From positions 1 through 64,000 of the forward strand of contig NZ_JAAVUY010000022.1 of assembly GCF_018449695.1 (NCBI RefSeq): a DNA stretch of 64,000 nt, read 5' to 3'. A program made the translations under genes and the position numbers. This stretch comes from Bradyrhizobium sp. dw_411 (lineage in GTDB: Bacteria > Pseudomonadota > Alphaproteobacteria > Rhizobiales > Xanthobacteraceae). Positions 50,501-59,209 of the stretch are shown in pieces (position 1 is the stretch's first letter; the number at the start of each line of letters is the position of its first letter). The notes under the pieces were generated by a model. It did not search any database. It saw only the letters and a program-made list of their open reading frames with translations, and was not told the origin of the DNA.

Positions 50501-53500
50501 TTACTCCGCCGCGATCTGCCGTGGCGCGGGTGGCGGGTTGGCGAGGTCGGCGGCCAATTGCGCGTAGCGCGCCTTGGCGTCGTGGACCGACTTCTCCTTC
50601 ACCGGACCGTAGCCGCGAATGCGATCCGGCAGCGACAATAGTTCGATCGCTGTATCCAATGTCAGCGGCGAGAGCACGCCGAGCACGGCGGCAACGTCCT
50701 TTTCGTAGCCCGCGATCAGATCGCGCTCCAGCCGGCGGTCCAGGCTGTAGCCGAAAATATCAAACCCGGTGCCGCGCAGGCCTCGCATGCCGGCGAGCAG
50801 CTTGAACAGCGGCATCATCCACGCGCCGAAGGCGCGCTTGCGCGGACGGCCCAGCGCGTCGGTGCTGCCGCCCAGCAGCGGCGGCGCGAGATTGAAGCTG
50901 ATCTTGAAGTCGCCGTCGAACTGGTCGCGCAACTGCTTTTCGAAGCGGCCATCGGTATAGAGCCGCGCCACTTCGTACTCGTCCTTGTAAGCCAAAAGCT
51001 TGGCGTAATTGATCGCGACCGCGCGCGGCAATTCGTCGCCAAAGCCGCCATTGAGCGCGGCGTTGCGCACCTGCGTCACCGCATTGCGATAACGCGCGGC
51101 GAGTGCCGCGTTCTGGTAATCGGTCAGCAGCGCGCTGCGATGCTCGATAATCTCATCCAGCGACATCGCATCTTGCGTCTTCGGCGCGACGCTCGCATCC
51201 TGGCCCTTCATCATCGCGGCGATCCGCGCCGGATCGGCGGCGGCCAGACGACCCAGCTGAAACGCCTGGGTGTTCATCTTGATGCCGACGCCGTTGATCT
51301 CGATCGCCTGCTCGATCGAAGCTGCTGTGAGCGGCAGCAATCCCTTCTGATAGGCATAGCCCATCATCATCATGTTGGTGGCGATGGAATCACCCAGCAG
51401 CATTTCCGCGGGCTTGGTGAAGTCGAAAAACGAAGAATCCTTGCGCAGCGCGGTTTCCAGCACGGCGTTTACCTTGCCACTCTGGAAATTGAAATCGCGG
51501 TTCATGATGAAATCCGCGATCGGAATGAGATGCGTGTTGATGACGCCATGGGTGCGGCCGGATTCGCACAGCGTGATGGTCTCCTTGGCCACTGCGACCA
51601 CTTCGTCGGCGGCGATCACGAGATCGGCGGTACCCGTCACGATCCGCGAACAGGTGACGTCGGCGGTGTGTTCGGAGAGCCGGACATGGCTCAGCACCGC
51701 GCCGCCTTTTTGCGCCAGCCCCGACATATCCAGGATCATGCTGGCCTTGCCTTCGATATGCGCGGCCATGCCGAGCAATGCGCCGATCGTCAGCACGCCG
51801 GTGCCGCCGACGCCGCCGACCGCGACATTGTAGGGCCGATCGAGCGTGGGCTTTGAGGCCGGTTCAGGCAGATCGCCGATATTGCCGAGATCGGGCGGCG
51901 CGCGGCGGCGCAATTTGCCGCCATCGACTGTGACAAAGGACGGGCAAAAACCCTTCAGGCAGGAATAGTCCTTGTTGCATGAGGACTGATTGATGGTGCG
52001 CTTGCGCCCGAGTTCAGTCTCAAGCGGCTCGACCGAGATGCAATTGGATTGCACCGAACAATCGCCGCAGCCTTCGCATACCGCGGGATTGATCAGCACG
52101 CGGCGCTGCGGATCCTCCATGGTGCCCCGCTTGCGGCGGCGGCGCTTTTCGGCGGCGCAGGTCTGCACGAACACGATGGCGGAAGCGCCCTTGACCAGGC
52201 GCAGCGTCTTCATGACCGCATCGAGTTCGTCGCGATGCGCGGTCTTGGTGCCCGGTGCAATCTCGGAGGCCGGATAGGCGTCGGGATTTTCCGAGACGAG
52301 GTAGATATCGCGGATGCCCTCCGCGTGAAGCTGGAAGGTGATCTGCTGCGGCGAGAGATCGCCATCGACATGCTGGCCGCCGGTCATCGCGGTCGCGTCA
52401 TTGTACAGGATCTTGTAGGTGATGTTGGCCTTGGAGGCGATTGCCTGCCGGATCGCGAGACTGCCGGAGTGGAAGTACGTGCCGTCGCCGAGATTGGCGA
52501 ACACGTGCTGCTCGTTGGTAAAGGGCGCGACACCGACCCAGGGCACGCCCTCGCCGCCCATATGGGTGAAGGTTTCGGTGCTGCGGTCCATCCACAGCGC
52601 CATGAAATGGCAACCAATGCCGGCGAAGGCGCGGCTGCCCTCGGGCACCTTGGTGGATGTGTTGTGCGGACAGCCCGAGCAGAAATACGGCGTGCGGGTG
52701 ATCGGCGCCACCGCCTGCATCTGACTGGCCTGACGGCCGTTGAACCAGTCGGCCTTGGCGCGCAGCATCGCGGCGATTTCGGGATTGAGATTGAGCCGCA
52801 GCAGCCGCTCGGTCAACGAACTCGCCAGCGAAGCGACGCTGAGTTCTTCGGCGAACGGAAGAAAGCGCTTGTCGTGCTCGTCCATCTTGCCGACGATGCG
52901 CGGGCGGACATCGTCACGCCAGTTGAACAATTCCTGCTTGACCTGATTTTCGACGATCTCGCGGCGCTCTTCGATGATGAAAATCTCTTCGAGGCCGACG
53001 GCGAATTCGCGCACCCCCTGCGGCTCCAGCGGCCAGGGCATGCCGATCTTGTACAGTCTAAGCCCGATCTTGGCGGCGACCTCGGGCGTCACGCCCAGTT
53101 CACGCAGCGCCTGCCGGATATCCTCGTAGCTCTTGCCCGACGCCATGATGCCGAACCGCGCGTTCGGCGAATCCATGGTGATGCGGTTGACCTTGTTGGC
53201 GCGCGCAAAAGCGATCGCGGCAAAGCCCTTGTAGTCCTGCAGCCGGCGATCCTGATCGTAACGGTCATCGGGCCAGCGCAGATTGAGTCCACCGGGCGGC
53301 AGTTCGAAATCGGAGGGGATGATGAAAGGCTTCATTTCATCGGAGAGATCGATCTCCGCCGTGGTCTCCACGGTCTCGGTGATCACCTTCATGCCGACCC
53401 AGCATCCGGAATAGCGCGACATCGCTATTCCCAACAGACCCATCTCGATCATTTCATGGATGCTGGAAGGGTAGAGATAAGGCATCAGCGCGGAGATAAA

Positions 53501-53992
53501 GGCGTGGTCCGATTGATGCGGCACGGTAGAGGATTTCGCGCCGTGATCGTCGCCGGCGAGGCACAGCACGCCGCCATTCTTGGCCGAGCCCGCGGCATTG
53601 CCGTGGCGAAATACGTCGCCGCAGCGATCAACGCCAGGGCCCTTGCCGTACCAGATGCCAACCACGCCATCGTGCTTGGCGCCGGGCGACAGGTTAAGCT
53701 GCTGCGAGCCCCAGATCGCGGTCGCCGCGAGGTCTTCATTCACGCCGGGCTGGAATTTGATGTTGTATTGTTCGAGGTGCTTTCGCGCTGCAACCAGTTG
53801 CTGGTCATAGCCGCCGAGCGGCGATCCCCGGTATCCCGTCACGAAGCCCGCGGTATTGAGACCGGCGGCGCGGTCGCGGCGGATTTGCGCCATCGGCAGG
53901 CGAACCAGCGCCTGAATACCCGTTAGAAAGACGTGGCCGGAGCCTTGGGTGTATTTCTGGTCGAGACTGATCGGACCCTGGTTGATTCCCAT
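50501..53992 (-). CDS. Indolepyruvate:ferredoxin oxidoreductase, fused alpha-beta form
   Basis: The 1163-residue enzyme joins both subunits of the archaeal IorAB type in one chain. The TPP domains come first: residues 1-400 include VTGYRGSPLGGYDQQLVAA, and FANLGDGTYFHSGSLAIRQ with VDGDLSPQQITFQL follow later. A ferredoxin-like segment follows with CEGCGDCSVQSNC and further Cys. Last is the beta/gamma part with VGGVGGTGVLTIGALLGMAA. It oxidatively decarboxylates aryl- or branched 2-oxo acids from amino acids to acyl-CoA with ferredoxin. Length and domain order match alphaproteobacterial members. It stands alone, ended by a palindromic repeat. Confidence 0.9.
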   Translation of the reverse strand: MGINQGPISLDQKYTQGSGHVFLTGIQALVRLPMAQIRRDRAAGLNTAGFVTGYRGSPLGGYDQQLVAARKHLEQYNIKFQPGVNEDLAATAIWGSQQLNLSPGAKHDGVVGIWYGKGPGVDRCGDVFRHGNAAGSAKNGGVLCLAGDDHGAKSSTVPHQSDHAFISALMPYLYPSSIHEMIEMGLLGIAMSRYSGCWVGMKVITETVETTAEIDLSDEMKPFIIPSDFELPPGGLNLRWPDDRYDQDRRLQDYKGFAAIAFARANKVNRITMDSPNARFGIMASGKSYEDIRQALRELGVTPEVAAKIGLRLYKIGMPWPLEPQGVREFAVGLEEIFIIEERREIVENQVKQELFNWRDDVRPRIVGKMDEHDKRFLPFAEELSVASLASSLTERLLRLNLNPEIAAMLRAKADWFNGRQASQMQAVAPITRTPYFCSGCPHNTSTKVPEGSRAFAGIGCHFMALWMDRSTETFTHMGGEGVPWVGVAPFTNEQHVFANLGDGTYFHSGSLAIRQAIASKANITYKILYNDATAMTGGQHVDGDLSPQQITFQLHAEGIRDIYLVSENPDAYPASEIAPGTKTAHRDELDAVMKTLRLVKGASAIVFVQTCAAEKRRRRKRGTMEDPQRRVLINPAVCEGCGDCSVQSNCISVEPLETELGRKRTINQSSCNKDYSCLKGFCPSFVTVDGGKLRRRAPPDLGNIGDLPEPASKPTLDRPYNVAVGGVGGTGVLTIGALLGMAAHIEGKASMILDMSGLAQKGGAVLSHVRLSEHTADVTCSRIVTGTADLVIAADEVVAVAKETITLCESGRTHGVINTHLIPIADFIMNRDFNFQSGKVNAVLETALRKDSSFFDFTKPAEMLLGDSIATNMMMMGYAYQKGLLPLTAASIEQAIEINGVGIKMNTQAFQLGRLAAADPARIAAMMKGQDASVAPKTQDAMSLDEIIEHRSALLTDYQNAALAARYRNAVTQVRNAALNGGFGDELPRAVAINYAKLLAYKDEYEVARLYTDGRFEKQLRDQFDGDFKISFNLAPPLLGGSTDALGRPRKRAFGAWMMPLFKLLAGMRGLRGTGFDIFGYSLDRRLERDLIAGYEKDVAAVLGVLSPLTLDTAIELLSLPDRIRGYGPVKEKSVHDAKARYAQLAADLANPPPAPRQIAAE

Positions 53993-54258
53993 TCCACCCT
54001 CTTAAACCTTTGGCGCCCTGTGGGCTGCCCCGGCCTTTTTAGCTAGTTATCCAAGCCCGTTAGAGCCAGTCTATGTCGGTTTTCGCGGCCAGCGCACCAC
54101 AATTCTGGCCAACCGGGCCTGCCTGCCGAAAATCGCAATTTCGTGCCGGGAATAACCCGCTCCCAATCTGGTTTGTGTCGCAGCGAAGCGGTATCGCGCA
54201 ACGACATAACAACCCTATAATGCCGCAGATGCTGAATTGGCTCCGGAAGAGATCACCG

Positions 54259-55461
54259 ATGCCTGCGATTCTCAGATCCCTGATTTTGTGCAGTGCGCTC
54301 ACCTGTGGCGCCGCGTGGGCCGAGCCATCGGCCGAGACCATCGCCCACGGCAAAGCGCTCGTCGAAGCCGGCGACTGCGCGAGTTGCCACACGGCTGACC
54401 CGCAAAAGCCGTTCGCCGGGGGGAAGCGAATCGATACGCCGTTCGGCGCGATCTATTCGCCGAACCTGACGCCCGACAAAAACACCGGGATCGGATTTTG
54501 GAGCGATCAGGATTTTCTGCGTGCTTTACGTTTGGGCGTGGCGCCCGACGGCTCGAATTACTATCCGGCCTTCCCCTATCCGAATTTCACCAAGCTGACG
54601 CGCGACGATATTTTCGCGATCCGCGCTTACCTCAACACGCTGACGCCGTTCGCCAACAAGGCGCCGCCGCCGGCGCTGCGCTTTCCCTTGAATTTTCGCA
54701 TCGTGATGCGCGGCTGGAATTACCTGTTCTTCCGGCCGGGCATTTTCGAGCCGGATCAAGAGAAGAGCGCGGAATGGAATCGCGGCGGCTACCTTGTCGA
54801 AGGCGCCGCGCATTGCGGTGCCTGCCACACGCCGAAGAACATTTTTGGCGCCGACAAGCGCGGCCAGAAATTCGGTGGCGGCCTGGTCGGCGGCTGGTTC
54901 GCGCCGCGGCTCGACAGCGCCGAACGAAGTGGCCTGAAATCGTGGAGCGCTGGCGATATCGTCGAATATCTGCAGAGCGGCCGCAACGGCCGCAGCCATG
55001 CCGATGGGCTGATGGCCGAAGTGGTCGTCAACTCGACGTCGAAGATGAGCGACAAGGATATCAGGGCAATCGCGACTTATCTGAAGGACCTTCCGCCCGG
55101 CGCGCCCGAGCCCGCGGTAACCGCGCCACCGGCGGCGCAAATGACGGACGGCGAAAAACTGTACAAAGGCGCCTGCATTGCCTGCCATGAGGTCGATGGG
55201 ACCGGCGCGCCTCGCATCTATCCGCCGCTGCCGGGCAATGCGAATTTGCAATCGGCCGATCCCACCAGCACGCTGCGCATCATTCTCGACGGTGCGGAAA
55301 CCGTGACGACGCCGCGCGCCCCCAACACCGGATCGATGCCGCCGTATGCCGCGAAATGGTCGGATCAGGAGATCGCCGATGTCACGACCTATATCCGAAA
55401 TAGCTGGGGCAACGTCGCGCCGGCTGTGACCGCGGCGCAGGTAAAGGGAGCGAGGCGATAA
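54259..55461 (+). CDS. Exported triheme cytochrome c, alcohol/gluconate dehydrogenase subunit type
   Basis: The protein (400 residues) has a signal peptide (MPAILRSLILCSALTCGAAW, cut after WA) and three CXXCH haem sites: CASCH (residues 40-44), CGACH (186-190) and CIACH (306-310), in three cytochrome c domains. This is the layout of the cytochrome subunit of membrane-bound alcohol, gluconate or aldehyde dehydrogenases, which passes electrons to ubiquinone. No flavin or PQQ dehydrogenase partner is adjacent. GGAAGAG lies seven bases before the ATG at 54259; the longer open frame reaching 54073 has no signal. Confidence 0.88.
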   Translation: MPAILRSLILCSALTCGAAWAEPSAETIAHGKALVEAGDCASCHTADPQKPFAGGKRIDTPFGAIYSPNLTPDKNTGIGFWSDQDFLRALRLGVAPDGSNYYPAFPYPNFTKLTRDDIFAIRAYLNTLTPFANKAPPPALRFPLNFRIVMRGWNYLFFRPGIFEPDQEKSAEWNRGGYLVEGAAHCGACHTPKNIFGADKRGQKFGGGLVGGWFAPRLDSAERSGLKSWSAGDIVEYLQSGRNGRSHADGLMAEVVVNSTSKMSDKDIRAIATYLKDLPPGAPEPAVTAPPAAQMTDGEKLYKGACIACHEVDGTGAPRIYPPLPGNANLQSADPTSTLRIILDGAETVTTPRAPNTGSMPPYAAKWSDQEIADVTTYIRNSWGNVAPAVTAAQVKGARR

Positions 55462-55466
55462 ACTCT

Positions 55467-55565
55467 GTCATTCCGGGGCGATGCGCAGCATCGAACCCGG
55501 AATCTCGAGATTGAGGGTCACATCCTCGAGATTCCGGGTTCGCGCTCCGCGCGCCCCGGAATGAC
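55467..55565. repeat. GTCATTCCGGG palindromic element, copy 5
   Basis: It opens GTCATTCCGGGGCGATGC and closes CCCCGGAATGAC, with two CTCGAGATT modules in the middle (one extra relative to copy 2). It lies between the convergent cytochrome c and TRIC-type channel genes. Confidence 0.85.
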
Positions 55566-55581
55566 GGCTTGATGCAATTCT

Positions 55582-56223
55582 CTACCTTCTCTCATCATTG
55601 AACACGAACTTCGGCATCTCCCACTTGTAGCGGATCGCCAGCAGGCGAAACGACAAGCCGAAGACAAACGTCAGCGCGGTCCAGATTTCGTCGTTCACCT
55701 TCAGGCCGAACGCGGTCGCGTAAAACAATCCCGTGACCGCGGAGACGCTGGCATAGAGTTCGGAGCGAAACAGCAGCGGCACGTCGTTGCAGAGAATGTC
55801 GCGCAGCACACCGCCCGCGCAGCCCGTGATCATCCCCGACACGATCACGATCGGCAGCGATTCATTCATCTGCCAGGCAATGTCGCAGCCCGCCATCGTG
55901 AACACCACGAGACCAATCGCATCGAGCACGAGGAATGCGAGATTCAACCGGTGCACCACGCGCGCGATCAGAATGGTCACGAATGCCGCAACCGCTGTCA
56001 GCGCGAGGTAGGACGGGTTCGCCACCCACAGCAGCGGATAATGTCCGAGCAGGACATCGCGGATGGTGCCGCCGCCGAGCGCGGTGATGCAGCCCAACAG
56101 ACAGACGCCGACCCAGTCCATGCTGCGCCGTCCTGCCGCCAGCGCCGCCGTCATCGCCTGGGCAGCGAACGCCACCATCGACAGCAGGTGCAACACGGTA
56201 TCGCTCGGAGGCAGGCTCCACAT
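55582..56223 (-). CDS. TRIC/UPF0126-family membrane channel (YicG-like)
   Basis: The 213-residue protein has about seven hydrophobic segments. Two internal repeats each carry the glycine-rich signature, ITALGGGTIRDVLLG in the first and ITGCAGGVLRDILCND in the second, as in the bacterial trimeric intracellular cation (TRIC)-like/UPF0126 family. Bacterial members have been linked to glycine or cation movement. ATG 56223 begins MWSLPPSDTVL. The gene is convergent with the triheme cytochrome c gene. Confidence 0.88.
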   Translation of the reverse strand: MWSLPPSDTVLHLLSMVAFAAQAMTAALAAGRRSMDWVGVCLLGCITALGGGTIRDVLLGHYPLLWVANPSYLALTAVAAFVTILIARVVHRLNLAFLVLDAIGLVVFTMAGCDIAWQMNESLPIVIVSGMITGCAGGVLRDILCNDVPLLFRSELYASVSAVTGLFYATAFGLKVNDEIWTALTFVFGLSFRLLAIRYKWEMPKFVFNDERR

Positions 56224-56404
56224 CGCAACCTCGCGGGATCGATTCTTGAACAGATTGGATTCTTGAATGGAACTTACGTCGCGGGTTCCACTCTGAACAG
56301 GTTGAAAACCCGCGCGCAGCGGTTGTCCAGTTCAGAAAGAGGGGCGGTTCCCGGAACCGTCGCTGTCATCAGCGGTTGTGTTTGACGCAACGGAGGAACC
56401 CGTC

Positions 56405-56854
56405 ATGGCCAACGAACGCATTCCAAACGATCCCTATCGCGCTTCAAACCCTGCCGACGACCCCTATCGTACCAATCGCCGCGACGATGAGATGAGCGAT
56501 CCGGCGCGGCTCGACAACGAATTGCAGATGGATCCCGAACTTGCCGAGGGTCCCGCCGGCAGCGGCAGGATTGCCCTGTTCGCGGTCGGTATCGCCTTGG
56601 TACTGGGCGCGGCGTTTTATGGCCTGAACAGTTCCTCGATCAATCAGGCCAGTACGGCTCCGCCCGCGACAACAGCCCAGAACGCGCCGGCGACCTCGCC
56701 GCCCGCGGCACCTCCGGGCATGCGTGACGTCACGCCGCGCGCGAATAATGAGCCGGGCATGACGACGGGTTCGGCGTCGAACGCCAGACCCTTGACCCCC
56801 GCCGACCCCAAGGCGCCGCCTCCGGCACAGGCTCCGTCTGGCAGAACTCAGTAA
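56405..56854 (+). CDS. Single-pass membrane protein, Pro/Ala-rich
   Basis: The 149-residue protein has an acidic, Arg/Asp-containing cytoplasmic N-terminus (MANERIPNDPYRASNPADDP with a repeat of PYR), one membrane helix near residues 55-75 (IALFAVGIALVLGAAFYGL) and a low-complexity Ala/Pro/Thr-rich C-terminus. GGAGG eight bases before the ATG at 56405 supports that start. I recall similar proteins in Bradyrhizobium-type genomes, of unknown function. It is divergent from the TRIC-type channel gene and convergent with the following lyase gene. Confidence 0.65.
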   Translation: MANERIPNDPYRASNPADDPYRTNRRDDEMSDPARLDNELQMDPELAEGPAGSGRIALFAVGIALVLGAAFYGLNSSSINQASTAPPATTAQNAPATSPPAAPPGMRDVTPRANNEPGMTTGSASNARPLTPADPKAPPPAQAPSGRTQ

Positions 56855-56933
56855 CGGTTGAGACGCCTCATCCAAGGCCATCAATTCGATGAACGGCGCT
56901 GCGGGCATCGCTTTCCGCAGCGCCGTACGCATG

Positions 56934-57749
56934 TCAGCCGAACATTTTGTTCAAATCGCCACCGGGATAGCCACTGGCGAGTTCCGTGAACGTCCCCTGC
57001 TCGGCAATCTCGCGCGCCGCGCGCATGAAACCGGCCCAGGCGGTGCGTGCCAGCGAACCGCCGACGCTGATCCGGCGCACGCCGAGATCCGCCGCTTGCG
57101 CCACGGAAAGACCGGACGCGCCGATCAAAAGATTGACGGGCTTGGGATGCACGGCCTTCACGACCGCCGAGATTTGCTCCTTGGTCTTGATGCCCGGCGC
57201 ATAGAGACAATCCGCCCCCGCCTCCGAATAGGCGCGCAACCGATCGATCACCATGTCGAGGTCGGGTCGCCCGACCAGAAAACCCTCGCAACGCCCGGTC
57301 AGCAAGACGCCGCTGTGGTCGGCATCGATGGCGGCACGCGCGGCCTTGATGCGCTCGATGGCGAAATCACGTTCGTAGAGCGGATTGGCCGCGTCCCCCG
57401 TGGAATCCTCGATCGACAGACCGGCCACGCCGGTCCCGACGGCGCGCGCGACGTTGGCGGCGACTTTCTCGGGCTTGTGCGCAAAGCCGCCTTCGAAATC
57501 GGCGTTGACGGGCAGATCGACCGCGCCGCACAGCGCCGTCAGATGGTCGCAGACATCGTCGAGCGTGACGCGATTGTCGGATTTGCCGATCGACCATGCA
57601 AAACCGGCGCTGGTCGACGCGAGCGCCTTGAAGCCTATCTGCTGCAGCGCCTTGGCGCTGCCGATATCCCAGGGATTGGGCAGCGCGAAGCATCCGGCCT
57701 CGTGCATCTTGCGAAAGGTCGCGCGCTTGTCGGCGGTTGTGGTCGGCAT
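56934..57749 (-). CDS. Isocitrate lyase/phosphoenolpyruvate mutase family protein
   Basis: The 271-residue product has CFALPNPWDIGSAKALQQIG near its start, PVNADFEGGFAHKPEKVA at about residues 78-95 (metal-binding Asp/Glu) and GVAGLSIEDSTGD near 105-117. It ends with LGVRRISVGGSLARTAWAGF. It belongs to the same superfamily as the lyase at 10932-11792 but to another subgroup (PEP mutase/2-methylisocitrate-like, often with short C-terminus). The substrate is unknown. AGGAGAACAGATC precedes the ATG at 57749. The frame to 57824 lacks a signal. Confidence 0.84.
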   Translation of the reverse strand: MPTTTADKRATFRKMHEAGCFALPNPWDIGSAKALQQIGFKALASTSAGFAWSIGKSDNRVTLDDVCDHLTALCGAVDLPVNADFEGGFAHKPEKVAANVARAVGTGVAGLSIEDSTGDAANPLYERDFAIERIKAARAAIDADHSGVLLTGRCEGFLVGRPDLDMVIDRLRAYSEAGADCLYAPGIKTKEQISAVVKAVHPKPVNLLIGASGLSVAQAADLGVRRISVGGSLARTAWAGFMRAAREIAEQGTFTELASGYPGGDLNKMFG

Positions 57750-57858
57750 GATCTGTTCTCCTTGTGACGGCTTCTTGTTTTTAAACCTGATGAATCCTGA
57801 GAATAGCGATGCGCGCCATCCCACGCCAGCGCCGGGATCGACACGATGCTGTCACACA

Positions 57859-58167
57859 CTATGCCGCCACCTGGCGCAGGAACGTCCGCTCTTCCGCCAG
57901 GATGAACCTGTTTTCTTCCGCGAAATTGAAATTGGCCATGCTCTCGCTGTCGGTGCGAAGCCGCGCGCGATAGTTTTCATAGGCCGCGAGGCTGTCGAAA
58001 GATATCAGCGCGGACGCGATATTGTTGGTGCCCTCATGCGGCATCCAGTAGCCGATGAGATCGCCGCCGCAGCGGGGAATGATGGTCAGCCAGCGCCTGG
58101 CATATTCCTCGAACATCGCGCGCTTGAACGGATCGAGCTGGTAACGGATGAAAACGGTGATGGTCAT
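57859..58167 (-). CDS. NIPSNAP-family protein
   Basis: The 102-residue product has the NIPSNAP pattern: MTITVFIRYQLDPFKRAMFE at the start and GYWMPHEGTNNIASALISFD in the middle, then AAYENYRARLRTD. These small ferredoxin-like-fold proteins are of unknown function and often sit next to regulators. AGGAGGTTTTC before the ATG is a strong ribosome binding site. It is divergent from an ArsR-type regulator gene, with 177 bases and a palindromic repeat between. Confidence 0.84.
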   Translation of the reverse strand: MTITVFIRYQLDPFKRAMFEEYARRWLTIIPRCGGDLIGYWMPHEGTNNIASALISFDSLAAYENYRARLRTDSESMANFNFAEENRFILAEERTFLRQVAA

Positions 58168-58203
58168 GAAAACCTCCTGTTTGTGCCGTGCCAAAGCTCT
58201 GCC

Positions 58204-58285
58204 GTCATTGCGAGCGAAGCGAAGCAATCCATCTTGCCACCTAAAGAAAGAATGGATTGCTTCGTCGCTGCGCTCTCGCAATGAC
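58204..58285. repeat. GTCATTGCGAGCG palindromic element
   Basis: GTCATTGCGAGCGAAGCGAA and GCTCTCGCAATGAC at the ends pair, with inner GCAATCCATCTTG and AAGAATGGATTGC also pairing. It lies between the NIPSNAP and ArsR genes. Confidence 0.85.
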
Positions 58286-58344
58286 GAGCCCTTATCCAAG
58301 ACTAGTCTCTTGCCCGACTTTAATGCTTCGTCTATGATCGAACT

Positions 58345-59040
58345 ATGAAAGCAGGTCCCGATATCGCCATGGTCGCTTCATTGGTCGGCGACCCCGCCCG
58401 CGCCAACATGCTGACGGCGCTGATGACCGGGCGCGCGCTGACCGCGAGCGAGCTCGCGCACCAGGCCGGCATCACGCCGCAGACCGCGAGTTCGCATCTG
58501 GCGAAGCTCGAGACCGGCGGCCTGATCGAGCAGGAAAAACAAGGCCGCCATCGTTACTACCGCCTCACCGATCCCGATGTCGCCGGCGTGCTCGAAGGTC
58601 TTGCGGGCCTCGCCGCCCGCGCCGGTCACATGCGCGTGCGCACCGGGCCAAAGGATCCGGCGCTGCGCCGAGCGCGGGTTTGCTACGATCATCTGGCCGG
58701 CGATCTCGGCGTGCAGATGCTCGACAGCATGAAGCGGCAAAAACTGATCCGCCAGAACAAGCAGAACATCGAACTGACCGCCGAGGGCCAGCGTTTCATG
58801 GCGAGTTCCCTGCAGATAACGGCCGAGACGCTCAACCATCCGCGCCGCCCGGTGTGCAAGGCCTGCCTCGACTGGAGCGAACGGCGCCATCATCTGGCCG
58901 GCACGCTCGGCGCGGCCCTGATGACGCGCTTCACCGAACTGAAATGGGCCGCCCGCGACGCAACTCCCGGCAGCCGAGTCGTCAATTTCAGCCGCACCGG
59001 CGAGAAACGATTTGCAGCGCTGTTTGGGGATGACGAATAG
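58345..59040 (+). CDS. ArsR-family transcriptional regulator
   Basis: The 231-residue protein has an ArsR winged helix at residues about 8-85 (SLVGDPARANMLTALMTGRA, then GITPQTASSHLAKLETGGLI and KQGRHRYYRLTDPDVAG). A longer C-terminal region follows with the conserved VCKACLDWSERRHHLAGTLG and the Cys-containing RVCYDHLAGD. This is the extended subgroup that senses something other than the classical metal site; two CxxC-like Cys (CKAC) could bind metal or a thiol. It probably controls the divergent NIPSNAP gene. The ATG follows a weak ribosome binding site. Confidence 0.88.
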   Translation: MKAGPDIAMVASLVGDPARANMLTALMTGRALTASELAHQAGITPQTASSHLAKLETGGLIEQEKQGRHRYYRLTDPDVAGVLEGLAGLAARAGHMRVRTGPKDPALRRARVCYDHLAGDLGVQMLDSMKRQKLIRQNKQNIELTAEGQRFMASSLQITAETLNHPRRPVCKACLDWSERRHHLAGTLGAALMTRFTELKWAARDATPGSRVVNFSRTGEKRFAALFGDDE

Positions 59041-59103
59041 CAGCGCCTGAGCGAATATTGCTTATTCGCTGTCGTGCAACCCTGTCGTCATCACTAAATT
59101 GTC

Positions 59104-59187
59104 GTCATGCCCGGGCTTGACCCGGCCATCCACGCCTTTATGCCCGTCGGGAAGGACGTGGATGCCCGGGACAAACCCGGGCATGAC
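59104..59187. repeat. GTCATGCCCGGG palindromic element
   Basis: GTCATGCCCGGGCTTGACCC and AAACCCGGGCATGAC pair at the ends, with inner CCATCCACGCC and GGACGTGGATG. It lies between the ArsR and alpha/beta hydrolase genes. Confidence 0.85.
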
Positions 59188-59209
59188 GGAATTTTTCTCG
59201 GGAGCCCAC

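Noticed and set aside
52049..53926. A 625-codon open frame antisense to the indolepyruvate oxidoreductase gene
   Set aside because: It mirrors the real gene's codon bias in high-GC DNA, has no ribosome binding site and no recognisable protein sequence.
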